This document shows positions 34,391-44,282 of a DNA stretch of 64,000 nucleotides, piece after piece; position 1 is the stretch's first letter, and the number at the start of each line of letters is the position of its first letter. The position numbers were made by a program, and so were the translations under genes. The notes beneath the pieces were generated by a model. That model had not been told where the DNA came from and ran no database searches. It worked only from the letters and a program-made list of their open reading frames with translations. Source of the stretch: Bacteroidia bacterium (GTDB taxonomy: Bacteria; Bacteroidota; Bacteroidia; Flavobacteriales; Flavobacteriaceae); the NCBI GenBank assembly GCA_030427985.1, contig JAUIBH010000008.1:1-64000 (forward strand), in the 5' to 3' direction.

Positions 34391-36916
34391 TTAGTTCTTG
34401 ATTTTAAATGTATAGGTTTTCCCTTTTTCCGTCATGATATCATAAAGAAAAGTTGGAACCAATGATAATTCTTCAAGAGTGGCTTCTTTTGAAATAAGGG
34501 GATTCATCGTTTGCGCTATCTTGAAAAAATGGTTGGGATTGCTTCCTTCAGCCTGCTTGAAATTCCCAGTTCCTACGAGTTCCAATTCGTTGGGAACACG
34601 GAGACGTAGGTTACCCCCCAAGTTTGATTTTATGGTGGCTACCACAAGTTTCTTGTTTTTCCATTCTAAAGCAATGACTTCAAAACCACCTCTAGCCTTT
34701 AACCCACCTACATATCCAGTATCAAGGGCATCGGGAACGGCAGGAAGCAAATGAACCGCTCCATCGGAACTTTGCAACAGCATTTCAGATATACCGGAAG
34801 TACAGCCAAAATTTCCATCAATTTGAAATGGCGGATGAGCATCAAACAAATTGTTGTACGTACCGCCACCACCTCGATTGATTCCCACTGGTGTCAATTG
34901 GTCTTTGATCAATTTATAGGCATGGTTACCATCTTGCATTTTAGCCCACCAATTTACCTTCCAACCCATGCTCCATCCTGTTGATATGTCGCCCCGCTGT
35001 AACAAGGTATTTTTTGCAGCGGCGAAAAGTTTGGGAGTTCTGTAAGGTGAAATTTGATTGGACGGGAAAAGACCGTACAAATGGGAAATATGGCGATGAT
35101 GGTCTTCCGGCGAATCCACATCATCCAACCATTCCTGTAGTTGATTGTGTTTGCCTATCTGCATGGGGGGCAATTTGCTCCGCAAGACCTTGAGTGAGTC
35201 AATAAAGGTGCTCTCTTTTTCCAAAACTTCAGCCGCTTGGATGTAGGTGTTGAACACATCAAACACCAATTGATTGTCCATGGTGGACCCAGCTGTAATG
35301 GATGAACCTTGATGGGCTTCGGGCGCATTTTCGGGAGAATTTCCGGGGGCAACGACCAAATAGGGGTAGTTGGGGTGTTGCACCAAAAAGTCCGCATAAA
35401 ATTCAGCAGCCCCTTTGAGCGCTGGAAAAACGGATTTCAAAAAAGTAGTGTCCCCAGTGTATAAATAGTGCTCCCAAAGATGTTGACTGGTCCAAGCTCC
35501 TCCGCCATTCCAGATACCCCAAAACGCTCCGTCTATAGGGCCGGTTATCCGCCAAATATCGGTATTGTGATGGGCCATCCAACCTCGTGCACCGTACATG
35601 GTCTTGGCTGTTTCCTTGCCTGTTATGGAAAGCTCTTGAACCATTTTAAGAAAGGGTTCGTGAAGCTCAGAGAGGTTGGTGCGTTCGGCTGGCCAATAAT
35701 TCATCTCTGCATTGATGTTGATGGTATATTTGCTGTCCCATGCAGGTTTCATCCTGTGGTTCCATATGCCTTGAAGGTTGGCAGGCTGCCCTCCGGGTTG
35801 GGAAGATGAAATCAATAAATATCTGCCATATTGAAAGTACAGGGCAACAAAGGATGGGTCTGTGGTGTTCCTAAAATTGGCCAATCGTTCATCTGTGGGT
35901 AATTTTGAAGCTTCCGTGCTTCCAAAATCCAAAACAACCCTGTTGAACAATTCTTGGTATTTTTTAATATGATTGGATTTTAATAGCTCATATGCCTTAT
36001 CAAAACCAGCATCCAAATAAGTTTTTGCACGTTTATTTTCATCACCGTTGAGGTCTTGGTATGAATTGAAGTTGGAAGCAATGGAAATCATCAAAATGGC
36101 ATCATTTGCATTTTCAACTTTTAGGGATGTGTCCGTTTGTGTGATTGTTCCATTTTCGGTTTTTAATCGCATCAGTGCATTAAATTCGACTTTGCCCTCA
36201 ACGCCTTCATGATCACTGGTTTTTCCCCAAAGGGAAATTTGATTTTCTCCATTGATTTCAATTTTGGAATCGGTATGTGGAGTGGTAAGATTTGCGGTAA
36301 ATGAAATTTTACCGGGTTGGTCCGCTGTTAGTCGAACAATGAGTAACCGATCGGTCAATGAAACAAAAGCTTCTCGGGTATACGTAATGCCATCAATTTT
36401 GTAGGATGTTTTGCTTGTGGCATTGCTGATGTCCAGTTCGCGATAGTATTCCTCATAATCCATATGGTTTGGGAAAGACAATTCCAAATTCCCAACAGGT
36501 TGGAACATTTGTCCATGTGATTTTTTGGTTATGATCTTGTCATTGGCCAATTGTTCGGCAGCTTTGTATTCACCATTGAATATGAGTTCCCGGACCTTGG
36601 GAAGCGCTTCAAGCGCATTGGGGTTGTCATTTCTATTGGGACTGCCACTCCATACGGCATGTTCATTGAGTTGGAATATTTCGGTGCCCACATTACCATA
36701 GACCATGGCCCCCAATCGGCCATTTCCAATGGGAAGTGCATTTTCCCATGTATCTCCAGAGGGTTCATCATACCATAATTTTAAATCGTTGGATTGTTGG
36801 CCATAGGACAAACAGCCTGTGCACAAACAAACCAAGTAGAACCATTTTTTCAGGTTAAAACCTTGGGTCGAAAAATTGGAAAACCAATTATAAATCAAAG
36901 TGTGTGATACGGACAT
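34391..36916 (-). CDS. GH95 alpha-L-fucosidase or alpha-L-galactosidase
   Basis: 841 aa; a signal peptide follows an extended N-terminus ('[18 protein letters not shown]'). N-terminal domain has the family start '[28 protein letters not shown]'. The (alpha/alpha)6 barrel has the catalytic Asn-x-Asn in '[13 protein letters not shown]', the Glu in '[13 protein letters not shown]', and the Asp in 'FQIDGNFG'. These match the inverting 1,2-alpha-L-fucosidase mechanism. Two residues before the first Asn is Thr, where the bifidobacterial fucosidase has His; Thr is reported for a Bacteroides alpha-L-galactosidase, so L-galactose release is plausible. It stands first in the minus-strand block before the fucose/galactose catabolic genes, 78 bp past the oxidase stop. 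Confidence 0.93.
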   Translation of the reverse strand: MSVSHTLIYNWFSNFSTQGFNLKKWFYLVCLCTGCLSYGQQSNDLKLWYDEPSGDTWENALPIGNGRLGAMVYGNVGTEIFQLNEHAVWSGSPNRNDNPNALEALPKVRELIFNGEYKAAEQLANDKIITKKSHGQMFQPVGNLELSFPNHMDYEEYYRELDISNATSKTSYKIDGITYTREAFVSLTDRLLIVRLTADQPGKISFTANLTTPHTDSKIEINGENQISLWGKTSDHEGVEGKVEFNALMRLKTENGTITQTDTSLKVENANDAILMISIASNFNSYQDLNGDENKRAKTYLDAGFDKAYELLKSNHIKKYQELFNRVVLDFGSTEASKLPTDERLANFRNTTDPSFVALYFQYGRYLLISSSQPGGQPANLQGIWNHRMKPAWDSKYTININAEMNYWPAERTNLSELHEPFLKMVQELSITGKETAKTMYGARGWMAHHNTDIWRITGPIDGAFWGIWNGGGAWTSQHLWEHYLYTGDTTFLKSVFPALKGAAEFYADFLVQHPNYPYLVVAPGNSPENAPEAHQGSSITAGSTMDNQLVFDVFNTYIQAAEVLEKESTFIDSLKVLRSKLPPMQIGKHNQLQEWLDDVDSPEDHHRHISHLYGLFPSNQISPYRTPKLFAAAKNTLLQRGDISTGWSMGWKVNWWAKMQDGNHAYKLIKDQLTPVGINRGGGGTYNNLFDAHPPFQIDGNFGCTSGISEMLLQSSDGAVHLLPAVPDALDTGYVGGLKARGGFEVIALEWKNKKLVVATIKSNLGGNLRLRVPNELELVGTGNFKQAEGSNPNHFFKIAQTMNPLISKEATLEELSLVPTFLYDIMTEKGKTYTFKIKN

Positions 36917-36994
36917 ATCTTTTGTTTTGAGAATGTGTAGTTATATTTTTATGTGTGTATTTTGCTAAAAATGAAATAGTTGAAAATTAGAAAA

Positions 36995-38164
36995 CTAGTT
37001 TTTATTCCTTACCCTATGCAGGGGCATTTGGTTCACATCAGTGCATCCAATTTGCTCCATTACTTGCCGTAATTGTGTTTTTAATAGGGAGATGGTATGG
37101 TCTCCACCTCGGTTGCCCAAAGCTGCGGTGCCGTACATAAATGGACGTCCCATAAAGGTAAACCGGGCACCACTTGCCAAGACTCGTGCAATATCTGGCC
37201 CCGACCGTATCCCACTGTCCATCATAATTGTAATCTGGTCGTTATATTTTTCCACTATGCGCTGTAAAGGCTTGATGGTAGATTCCCCCGCATCCAATTG
37301 CCTGCCCCCATGGTTGGAGACTATGATGCCATCCAACCCCAATGAAATGGCTTTTTCAGCATCAGCTTCTGTGGCCACTCCTTTTAAAACCAATTTTCCT
37401 TTCCACATATCCCTAATGGAAGCGATCTTGTCCATGTTCATTCGTTTGCTAAAGGTTTGGTCCATGAAATAACCGAGTTGCTTTAGGTTCAATCCTTTGG
37501 GCATATAAGGTTTCAATACTTCAAAATTGGGCTGACCATGGCGTAAGGTTTCCAATGCCCATTTAGGTTTGCCCAAAATTTGTAAAATGTTGTTCATGCT
37601 CATTTTAGGGGGCATGGAGAGTCCATTCTTGATTTCCTTGGGTCGAAATCCAAAAACGGGTGTATCGCAGAGCAATACCAATACAGGGCACTCAGCGGCT
37701 TTGGCGCGTTTAATTAAATCATTACGGACAGATTCCTCCGTGGGATGGTAAAGTTGAAACCACGCATTACCTTCGGTAATTTCGCTGATACGTTCAATGC
37801 TGGCAGTGGTCACCGTACTCAAAATGAACGGAATATTATGGGTAAATGCAGCTTTGGCCAATATTTCAGGGGAATTGGGCCACATAAGCCCTTGTAATCC
37901 AACGGGAGCTATTCCAAAAGGAGCGTCATAGGTCTTGCCAAAAAGCTCGGTGCTGAGATTTGCACCATGATAGTTGTCCAGATAGCGGGGCAGTAATTCA
38001 ACCTCTCGTATTTCAGAGGTATTTTTTCTGAGGCAGACCTCTTCATTGCAACCTCCATCCAAATATTCAAAGGCAAATTTAGGGATACGCCTACGTGCTT
38101 TTTCCCTTAAATCCTCTATGGATGGGTATTTTGGATTGAATTGTATTTGTTTTTGATTTCTCAT
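36995..38164 (-). CDS. FMN-dependent alpha-hydroxy-acid (L-lactate) oxidase/dehydrogenase
   Basis: 389 aa, TIM barrel. Motifs: 'FAFEYLDGGCNEE', 'PFGIAPVGLQGLMWPNSPEILAKAA', 'WFQLYHP', catalytic 'IIVSNHGGRQLDAGESTI' (His-Gly-Gly-Arg, Arg binds the substrate carboxylate), 'IMMDSGIRSGPDIARVLASGA' and 'GRPFMYGTAALG'. It oxidises L-2-hydroxy acids with FMN. In this block it would oxidise the L-lactate released from L-fucose to pyruvate. It overlaps the mutarotase gene by 4 bp (ATGA), so translation is coupled. Confidence 0.93.
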   Translation of the reverse strand: MRNQKQIQFNPKYPSIEDLREKARRRIPKFAFEYLDGGCNEEVCLRKNTSEIREVELLPRYLDNYHGANLSTELFGKTYDAPFGIAPVGLQGLMWPNSPEILAKAAFTHNIPFILSTVTTASIERISEITEGNAWFQLYHPTEESVRNDLIKRAKAAECPVLVLLCDTPVFGFRPKEIKNGLSMPPKMSMNNILQILGKPKWALETLRHGQPNFEVLKPYMPKGLNLKQLGYFMDQTFSKRMNMDKIASIRDMWKGKLVLKGVATEADAEKAISLGLDGIIVSNHGGRQLDAGESTIKPLQRIVEKYNDQITIMMDSGIRSGPDIARVLASGARFTFMGRPFMYGTAALGNRGGDHTISLLKTQLRQVMEQIGCTDVNQMPLHRVRNKN

Positions 38165-38508
38165 GCGGTCCGTAAATCAAATATTTTATCCATCAACACC
38201 CATTTTTCACCGGGTTTGGCCGTTGGAATGGCCTGTTGGTAGTTCCACATCAGTTTTTCCCATTCCTGAACTTTTGGATTGTTCACATCGGCCTGTTGTT
38301 TCTTTTCAAATGAGAACGATTCATCAACTTCCATGACCATGAACAACCGGTTTCCAATCCTATAAATTTCCATTTGTTGGATTCCGGATTCCCGAATACT
38401 TTCCAAAATCTCAGGCCATACTTTTTTATGGTAATCCAGATATGTGGCTATACTGTTTTTATCATCCACTAGATCAAGTGCGAGGCCATATCGTTTTAAA
38501 GTTCCCAT
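38161..38508 (-). CDS. L-rhamnose/L-fucose mutarotase-family protein (DUF718)
   Basis: 115 aa with the RhaM pattern: 'RYGLALDLVDD', 'YHKKVWPEILESIRESGIQQMEIYRIGNRLFMVMEVDE', 'VQEWEKLMWNYQQAIP'. The His and Tyr near the start of the helix are the typical catalytic pair. It interconverts alpha and beta anomers of a 6-deoxyhexose; the FucP, fuconolactonase and GH95 context favours L-fucose (or L-galactose) over L-rhamnose. It overlaps the downstream oxidase gene by 4 bp and the FucP gene by 13 bp. Confidence 0.9.
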   Translation of the reverse strand: MGTLKRYGLALDLVDDKNSIATYLDYHKKVWPEILESIRESGIQQMEIYRIGNRLFMVMEVDESFSFEKKQQADVNNPKVQEWEKLMWNYQQAIPTAKPGEKWVLMDKIFDLRTA

Positions 38509-39812
38509 TCTCGATTTGTTTCAAAGTGTTTGTGGGTTCTAAATCCAAACCAAGTGATAAAAGCAAAGCAGCACAACGGAAGAATGAAGGAGAAATTTAC
38601 TTCTGATACCCCTATGATATGGGTGTCTGCTACCTCACTTCCTCCAATATCAATGATCATACCTTGTAACTTTGGCATTAACGCCCCTCCTACAATGGCC
38701 ATGATCAGTCCCGCAGCACCCAATTTGGATTCTTCCTCGGTCAAATTATCCAAAGAAATACCGTAAATGGTCGGGAACATAACCGACATGAACAACGAGA
38801 TGCAAACAAGGGAGTACAATCCAATTTCCCCTTGGACAAAAATTGCTCCCAGGGTAGCGATACCTGCAAGGATGGCAAACCACATCAACAGTTTTCCAGG
38901 GCTAATGAAACGGAGCATGTAGGTGCCGATTGCCCTGCCCGCCAAAAAGACCACAAAGGCCAAAAATTGGTAATTAGCCGCGGTGTCACTTGATATTCCA
39001 ATGGCTTCTGCATATTGATAAATATAGGTCCAACACATGATCTGTGCACCTACGTACAGCACTTGTGAGATGACACCTAAAACATAACTTGGCCTTTGGA
39101 ACAGAGCTTTTCCTATTTGTTTGACGGAAGGGAGTTCGCCATCACTCTTGGCCTGGGGCATTTTACTGATTAAAATGAGTACAAAGACAAAGAGGATCAC
39201 TAGTCCTAAAATAACGTAGGGGTCTCTAATGACCATTAAATCAGAAGTTCTGATCAAGACTTTTTTTGCCTCGCTAAGTGCATTGAAATTGGAAATATCA
39301 TCAGATTCCAATCGTCTTAAAACAAACTGTTGTGCCACCAAAAGTCCCAAAATTGAACCTACAGGATTAAACACTTGGGCCAGGTTTAACCGTTGTGTTG
39401 CGGTTTCCCTATCGCCCATGGCCAAAATATACGGATTGGCCGTTGTTTCCAAAAAGGCAAGGCCAAAGGTGAGGATGTAAAGACTTAAACAAAAGAACCA
39501 AAATTTTTCGGTAATGGCAGCAGGATAGAACATAAGCGCACCGGCAGCATAGAGTGCCAGGCCTATCAGAACCCCGGTCTTGTACGAATATTTCCTTACA
39601 AAATGTGCCGCAGGCAGGGCCATGCAAAAATAACCACCGTAAAACGCCATTTGTACCCAAGCGGCCTGGGAGTTGGATAGCTCCAAAACTTTTTTAAAAG
39701 CCTGTACCATAGGATCCGTAACAGCGTTGGCAAATCCCCAAAGCGCAAAGAGCGAAGTGATCAGTATAAATGGAAGCAGGACTCCTTTAGGTACTATTTT
39801 TGATTTTTTCAT
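38496..39812 (-). CDS. fucP: L-fucose:H+ symporter (FucP family)
   Basis: 438 aa MFS transporter with 12 TM segments. The FucP signature is clear: 'LFALWGFANAVTDPMVQAF' in TM1 (FucP has the same WGxAxxxxDPM-type motif with the proton-relay Asp), 'MAFYGGYFCMALPAA', 'LETTANPYILAMG' and 'FLETTANPYI'-adjacent 'RLNLAQVFNPVGSILG'. E. coli FucP carries L-fucose, L-galactose and D-arabinose, so the gene fits either substrate branch of this block. It lies 9 bp downstream of the SDR gene and overlaps the mutarotase gene. Confidence 0.93.
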   Translation of the reverse strand: MKKSKIVPKGVLLPFILITSLFALWGFANAVTDPMVQAFKKVLELSNSQAAWVQMAFYGGYFCMALPAAHFVRKYSYKTGVLIGLALYAAGALMFYPAAITEKFWFFCLSLYILTFGLAFLETTANPYILAMGDRETATQRLNLAQVFNPVGSILGLLVAQQFVLRRLESDDISNFNALSEAKKVLIRTSDLMVIRDPYVILGLVILFVFVLILISKMPQAKSDGELPSVKQIGKALFQRPSYVLGVISQVLYVGAQIMCWTYIYQYAEAIGISSDTAANYQFLAFVVFLAGRAIGTYMLRFISPGKLLMWFAILAGIATLGAIFVQGEIGLYSLVCISLFMSVMFPTIYGISLDNLTEEESKLGAAGLIMAIVGGALMPKLQGMIIDIGGSEVADTHIIGVSEVNFSFILPLCCFAFITWFGFRTHKHFETNREWEL

Positions 39813-39821
39813 GGTATGGTT

Positions 39822-40601
39822 TTAGAGGGCACGATCTAAGTGGGTGTAGCCACCATCAACATAAACAAGTTGGCCGGTTGTATGGCTAGATTTTTCAGAA
39901 AGCAGGAACACAACGGCGTTGGCAATTTCCTCTGCTGTGGTCATCCGGTTTTCAAAGGGGATGTTGTCTGTAATTTTCTTTAATCGTTCTTCCGGGTTTT
40001 CAAACGTATTGATCCATTTCTTGTATAAGGGCGTATAACATTCTGCAACGATTACCGCATTCACCCGGATGGAGTAAGGAAGGAGTTCCACGGCCCATTC
40101 TCGTGTAAGCGAGTTTCTGGCACCATTGGCAGCCGTATAACCCGATGTATTTCCCTGTCCGGTAAAAGAAGTTTTTGACCCAATGTTCACGATGCTTCCC
40201 TTGTTTTTCTTCAAATAAGGTAGCACATAATGGGCCATCACGTAATAGTGACCCACATTGCGCTCCAATGAACGCAAAAAGTCTTTGTAGTTGCCGTGCT
40301 CCAGTCCAACACCATCATTTATCCCAGCGTTGTTCACCAATCCATTGATTCTGCCATATTTTTCGAGTGTTGCATCTATGGCTTTCTTGCACTGTTCGGG
40401 ATCAGTAAGTTCCGCAATGGCATAAAAGGCTTGGCCTCCCTTTTGCTTGATTTCATCTACTGCGGAAAGAACATCTTTTTCGGTTCTCCCAATGATAACG
40501 GGTATGGCATTCTCTTCCGCCAAAACAGAGGAAATTCCCTTTCCAATACCCTTGTCTCCGCCTGTGACCAATATGACCTTATCTTGTAATCCTAAATCCA
40601 T
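39822..40601 (-). CDS. SDR dehydrogenase, probable L-fucose/L-galactose 1-dehydrogenase
   Basis: 259 aa classical SDR: coenzyme motif 'ILVTGGDKGIGKGIS', 'LVNNAGINDG', catalytic Ser-Tyr-Lys region 'GSKTSFTGQGNTSGYTAANGA' (here Tyr-Thr-Ala-Ala-Asn replaces the usual YxxxK: the Lys position is Asn), and a C-terminal 'QLVYVDGGYTH'. The Asn in place of the active-site Lys is striking but seems compatible with a subset of SDRs; annotation as active enzyme should be held with care. From position between FucP and the lactonase it is the likely first step, L-fucose (or L-galactose) to the 1,5-lactone, analogous to FucX of Campylobacter. Confidence 0.8.
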   Translation of the reverse strand: MDLGLQDKVILVTGGDKGIGKGISSVLAEENAIPVIIGRTEKDVLSAVDEIKQKGGQAFYAIAELTDPEQCKKAIDATLEKYGRINGLVNNAGINDGVGLEHGNYKDFLRSLERNVGHYYVMAHYVLPYLKKNKGSIVNIGSKTSFTGQGNTSGYTAANGARNSLTREWAVELLPYSIRVNAVIVAECYTPLYKKWINTFENPEERLKKITDNIPFENRMTTAEEIANAVVFLLSEKSSHTTGQLVYVDGGYTHLDRAL

Positions 40602-40661
40602 TTTTGTATTTAAAGTGTCTTTTTATGTTTTTGATTGGTTGAAATGTTCATCCCAAGAATT

Positions 40662-41504
40662 TTATTGTTGAATTCCATAAAATTTTAGGGCATTCAATCC
40701 CATGATTTTTTCTCGAATATCTGTCTGTACATGTTTGAGATAGCGCTCCACAATTTCGATAACCTCTTCATAATGGGCGGAGAGAAGGCATACAGGCCAA
40801 TCCGAGCCGAACATGATTTTATCTGAATCAAAGGATTCGAAGACCTTGTCAAGATAAGGGACAAAATCATTTTTTGACCAAGCACCCCATGTTGTTTCCG
40901 TTACCATCCCTGAAATTTTGCAATAGACATTGGCACACTTGCCCAATTCTGAAATATGGGAAGACCACTCCTTATCCACTATACCATCAATTTTAGGCTT
41001 GGCGATATGGTCAATCACAAAAGGTTGATCAGGAAATTTTTTGACGAGTTCCAAAGCAGCGGAGAGCTGTTTTGGATAAATTAAAATATCGTAAGTGAGC
41101 TTATATTTTTGAAGCAGGGAAATACCCTTTACAAAGTCGGGGCGGAGCATGAAATTGTCGTCAGGCTCATCCTGAACCACATGCCTAAGACCTTTTAGTG
41201 CTTTGAATTGGGTGTATTCTTGCAGCTTTTCCTCAAAAGTATCTGCACAAATATCCAACCACCCTACTACGGCTTTTATAAATGCATGCTTTTTGGCCAG
41301 TTGCAATAGGAATTTGGTTTCCGTTTCGGATTGTTGTGCCTGAACAGCAACACAGCCTTCAATACCATTCGCTTGAAGGATAGGTTTCAAGTCTTCGGGC
41401 AAAAAATCTTTTTTAATGGTTTCCATGGAAGAATCGATCCAGCCGTGTGTATTGGGATGATATTTCCAAAAATGTTGGTGACTGTCAATCATTATGTCAT
41501 TCAT
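40662..41504 (-). CDS. Amidohydrolase-family L-fucono/L-galactono-1,5-lactonase
   Basis: The ATG at 41504 ('MNDIMIDSHQHFWKY') is the natural start, the track start at 41561 adds an unlikely tail. COG3618-type features: 'DSHQHFWKYHPNTHGWI' with two metal-binding His, 'LPEDLKPILQANGIEGCVAVQA', 'GLRHVVQDEPDD', 'FVIDHIAKP' and 'KIMFGSDWPVCLL' with the metal Asp. Members hydrolyse sugar lactones including L-fucono-1,5-lactone and L-galactono-lactone. It would act right after the SDR 61 bp downstream. It diverges from the zinc dehydrogenase gene 268 bp away. Confidence 0.92.
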   Translation of the reverse strand: MNDIMIDSHQHFWKYHPNTHGWIDSSMETIKKDFLPEDLKPILQANGIEGCVAVQAQQSETETKFLLQLAKKHAFIKAVVGWLDICADTFEEKLQEYTQFKALKGLRHVVQDEPDDNFMLRPDFVKGISLLQKYKLTYDILIYPKQLSAALELVKKFPDQPFVIDHIAKPKIDGIVDKEWSSHISELGKCANVYCKISGMVTETTWGAWSKNDFVPYLDKVFESFDSDKIMFGSDWPVCLLSAHYEEVIEIVERYLKHVQTDIREKIMGLNALKFYGIQQ

Positions 41505-41586
41505 GCAAAATCGAGTCTTTTTGGTGCCTCTATTTTGAAATTTCCTCTCGGGTCCATTCAATAGCCGTTATTGAAACTAAAATTAG

Positions 41587-41601
41587 GTGTTTTTTTCACA
41601 C
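41587..41601 (-). promoter_or_regulatory. Weak operator-like element GTGTGAAAAAAACAC
   Basis: Minus-strand reading resembles the GTGT-N5-ACAC dyads of the xylan block but with a spacer of seven. It lies in the divergent lactonase/dehydrogenase gap. Could be chance. Confidence 0.2.
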
Positions 41602-41772
41602 TTTTCCAATAAATTTAAACCCAAGTACGGCCATCAGTTCTATCTTTGGCTGTACATTTATACTTAATTTTCGTGGATTACATACGAATAGCAAAATCTA
41701 AATGTATGAAATGTACCATAGAATTCAAACGTTTGAGATGAATATGAAAATGCTAAACTTAACTCATGTGAT

Positions 41773-42804
41773 ATGAAATATGTGGTCTGTGAAAAGCCCG
41801 GTAAATTTGTCCTAAAGGAAAAAGAAGTTCCCATCCGAAAAAGAAATGAAGCATTACTGCGCATAAAAAATGTGGGTATTTGTGGCACCGACATCCATGC
41901 GTATGGCGGAAACCAAGCCTTTTTTACCTATCCACGAATTTTAGGTCATGAACTTTGTGCTGAAGTCGTTGAGGTTGAAAACAACAATACAACTATAAAA
42001 GTGGGGGACAGAGTGGCCATAATGCCCTATTTAAGCTGTGGTACGTGCAGTGCCTGTACCAATGGAAAAACAAATTGTTGTTCCAACATTAAAGTGATTG
42101 GGGTCCACACGGATGGCGGCATGCAGGAGTTTATAAGCCTGCCTACAAGTGTATTGATTCCGGTAAACCACCTTACGGATAATGAGACGGTTATCATTGA
42201 ACCCTTGGCGATAGCCGCCCACGCCATACGTAGGGCAGGTTTAAAGAAAGGGGAGACCATTGTTGTCATGGGATGTGGACCCATTGGAATTGCATTAATG
42301 GCTCAGGCCAAAATAATTGGGGCACGTGTCATTGCCCTAGATATCGATAACAAACGTTTGGCGTATGCCCAGGATCATATGGGTGCAGATTTTATCATAA
42401 ATACTGTGGAAGAAAATGCTGAGGAAAAGATTATGGCGCTTACCAATGGCAATCTGTGTGAGGTTGTATTTGATGCCACTGGGGCAAAACGGGCATTGGA
42501 GGAAGGGCCAAAATTCATGTGCCATGGGGGAAGGTACGTTTTGGTTGGTTTATCTAAAGGCGATTTGGTCTACAATCATCCGCAGATCCATGCCAAAGAA
42601 ACTACATTGCTATGCAGCAGAAATGCCACCTATGAAGATTTTGAGCATGTTATACAGATGATCAAAAGTTTTCCAACCGATAAATACATCACCCATAGAA
42701 TGACATTTTCATCACTCCCTGAAACCTTTGATGGTTTTATTGGTTCTGATGATTTGGCCGTGAAAGCGGTAATAGATTTGGATAAAATTGATTCGAAGGG
42801 GTAA
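41773..42804 (+). CDS. Zinc-binding alcohol dehydrogenase, probable L-galactonate 5-dehydrogenase
   Basis: 343 aa medium-chain dehydrogenase. Catalytic zinc site 'VGICGTDIHAYGG' (Cys) and 'ILGHELCAEV' (His-Glu), structural zinc 'CGTCSACTNGKTNCC' (four Cys), NAD motif 'VVMGCGPIGIALMAQA'. No exported signal. It resembles the L-galactonate oxidoreductase (YjjN/LgoD) group that turns L-galactonate into D-tagaturonate. The next two genes encode tagaturonate reductase and altronate dehydratase, which would use exactly this product; this context is the main evidence for the substrate. Confidence 0.88.
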   Translation: MKYVVCEKPGKFVLKEKEVPIRKRNEALLRIKNVGICGTDIHAYGGNQAFFTYPRILGHELCAEVVEVENNNTTIKVGDRVAIMPYLSCGTCSACTNGKTNCCSNIKVIGVHTDGGMQEFISLPTSVLIPVNHLTDNETVIIEPLAIAAHAIRRAGLKKGETIVVMGCGPIGIALMAQAKIIGARVIALDIDNKRLAYAQDHMGADFIINTVEENAEEKIMALTNGNLCEVVFDATGAKRALEEGPKFMCHGGRYVLVGLSKGDLVYNHPQIHAKETTLLCSRNATYEDFEHVIQMIKSFPTDKYITHRMTFSSLPETFDGFIGSDDLAVKAVIDLDKIDSKG

Positions 42805-42851
42805 AATTCACGTTTCATCAGAAGCGTATCTTCCTCAAATAAATAGCATAT

Positions 42852-44282
42852 ATGTCAAGAAAAAGACCCATTAAAATTGTTCAATTCGGTGAAGGCAACT
42901 TTTTACGGGCATTTGTGGACTTCGCATTCCATAAACTTAACACCGAATTGGATTTTAACGCAGGAATTGCGGTGGTACAGCCCATTGAAAAAGGACTAAT
43001 TGATGTTCTTAATGAGCAGGATGGCCAGTATGCCCTTTTTTCAAAAGGAGTAGTGAACGGTATTGAAGTTCAAGAAAAATACGTGATTGATTCCATCGAA
43101 TATGCTGTGAATCCCTATGTTGATTTTGAATCCTTCAAAAAATTGGCCCATGAGCCCGAACTACAATTTGTAATCTCCAATACTACGGAAGCCGGAATTG
43201 CCTACAATGAAGACGATGCCCAAGAAATGGCTCCGCCCAATTCATTTCCGGCCAAGTTGACCGTTTTTTTATATGAACGTTTCAAACATTTTAAAGGAAA
43301 CAAGGATAAGGGCCTTACCATTATTCCATGTGAACTTATCAATACCAATGCGGATGCATTAAAAAAATTCATACTTCAATATAGTGAAGCCTGGCAATTG
43401 GGTCCGGATTTCAAAAATTGGGTTGACAGGGACTGTAGTTTTCACAATACATTGGTGGATAGGATTGTTCCAGGGTATCCCAAGGATGATATTTTAAGCT
43501 ATACCCAACAATTGGATTATGAGGACAAATTGATCGTTACTTCAGAGGAGTTCTTTTTGTGGGTAATAGAGGGTGATGAAACGCTCAAGAAAAAGCTGCC
43601 ATTTCATAAAACGGGATTAGATGTAAAAATCGTTCCCAATATGCAACCCTACAGGACCAGAAAAGTACGTATTTTGAATGGAGCCCATACGGTAATGGTA
43701 CCTTTTTCTTTAATGTACGGAAATAGTACTGTAAAAGAGACCGTTGACGATAAATTCACGGGAAAATTTGTTTCAGACCTTATTTTTGATGAGATCATCC
43801 CCACTTTGGAACTGGATAAAGAAGAACTGGAAATTTTTGCCAATGCCGTTTTGGATAGGTTCAGAAACCCCTTCATCAAACATTATCTGGCCAGCATTGC
43901 ACTGAATTCCATTTCCAAATTTAAAGTAAGGGTGTTGCCAAGCCTCTTACAGTACCAGAAGAATACAGGTGAACTACCTCCAAGACTGGTCTTTGCCTTT
44001 GCATGTCTGCTCAGATTTTACAAAGGTGATTGGAAGGAGAAAAAACTCCCAGTGAATGATGATGAAAACGTTGTATCTTTTATCCAGAACATTTGGAATT
44101 CATCAAGTAAAATTCAAGCCGTGGTTGATGCCATAATTGGTGAGGAAAGCTTTTGGGATCAGAACTTGACCAAAGTAGCAGGTTTGAGCCAATCCCTTAC
44201 GCTCGCCATGGAACATATTGAAAGGAATGGGATAGAAGAAGGTTTCAACGCATTTTGCAATCATATAAAAAAACAAAAATGA
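42852..44282 (+). CDS. uxaB: Tagaturonate reductase (altronate oxidoreductase)
   Basis: 476 aa, mannitol-dehydrogenase family. Start 'RPIKIVQFGEGNFLRAFVDFAF' is the family NAD-binding signature, followed by 'LQFVISNTTEAGI', 'CELINTNADALKKFIL', 'NTLVDRIVPGYP', the catalytic Lys region 'YRTRKVRILNGAHT' and 'FIKHYLASIALNSISKFKVRVLPSL'. Converts D-tagaturonate to D-altronate with NADH in uronate degradation. UxaC is not in the window, so galacturonate is not the obvious source; L-galactonate through the preceding dehydrogenase is. Overlaps uxaA by 4 bp (ATGA). Confidence 0.93.
   Translation: MSRKRPIKIVQFGEGNFLRAFVDFAFHKLNTELDFNAGIAVVQPIEKGLIDVLNEQDGQYALFSKGVVNGIEVQEKYVIDSIEYAVNPYVDFESFKKLAHEPELQFVISNTTEAGIAYNEDDAQEMAPPNSFPAKLTVFLYERFKHFKGNKDKGLTIIPCELINTNADALKKFILQYSEAWQLGPDFKNWVDRDCSFHNTLVDRIVPGYPKDDILSYTQQLDYEDKLIVTSEEFFLWVIEGDETLKKKLPFHKTGLDVKIVPNMQPYRTRKVRILNGAHTVMVPFSLMYGNSTVKETVDDKFTGKFVSDLIFDEIIPTLELDKEELEIFANAVLDRFRNPFIKHYLASIALNSISKFKVRVLPSLLQYQKNTGELPPRLVFAFACLLRFYKGDWKEKKLPVNDDENVVSFIQNIWNSSSKIQAVVDAIIGEESFWDQNLTKVAGLSQSLTLAMEHIERNGIEEGFNAFCNHIKKQK

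Noticed and set aside
41641-41648. TATCTTTG as a Bacteroidota -7 promoter box for the zinc dehydrogenase
   Set aside because: Matches TAnnTTTG but no TTTG at the proper -33 distance; left unannotated.
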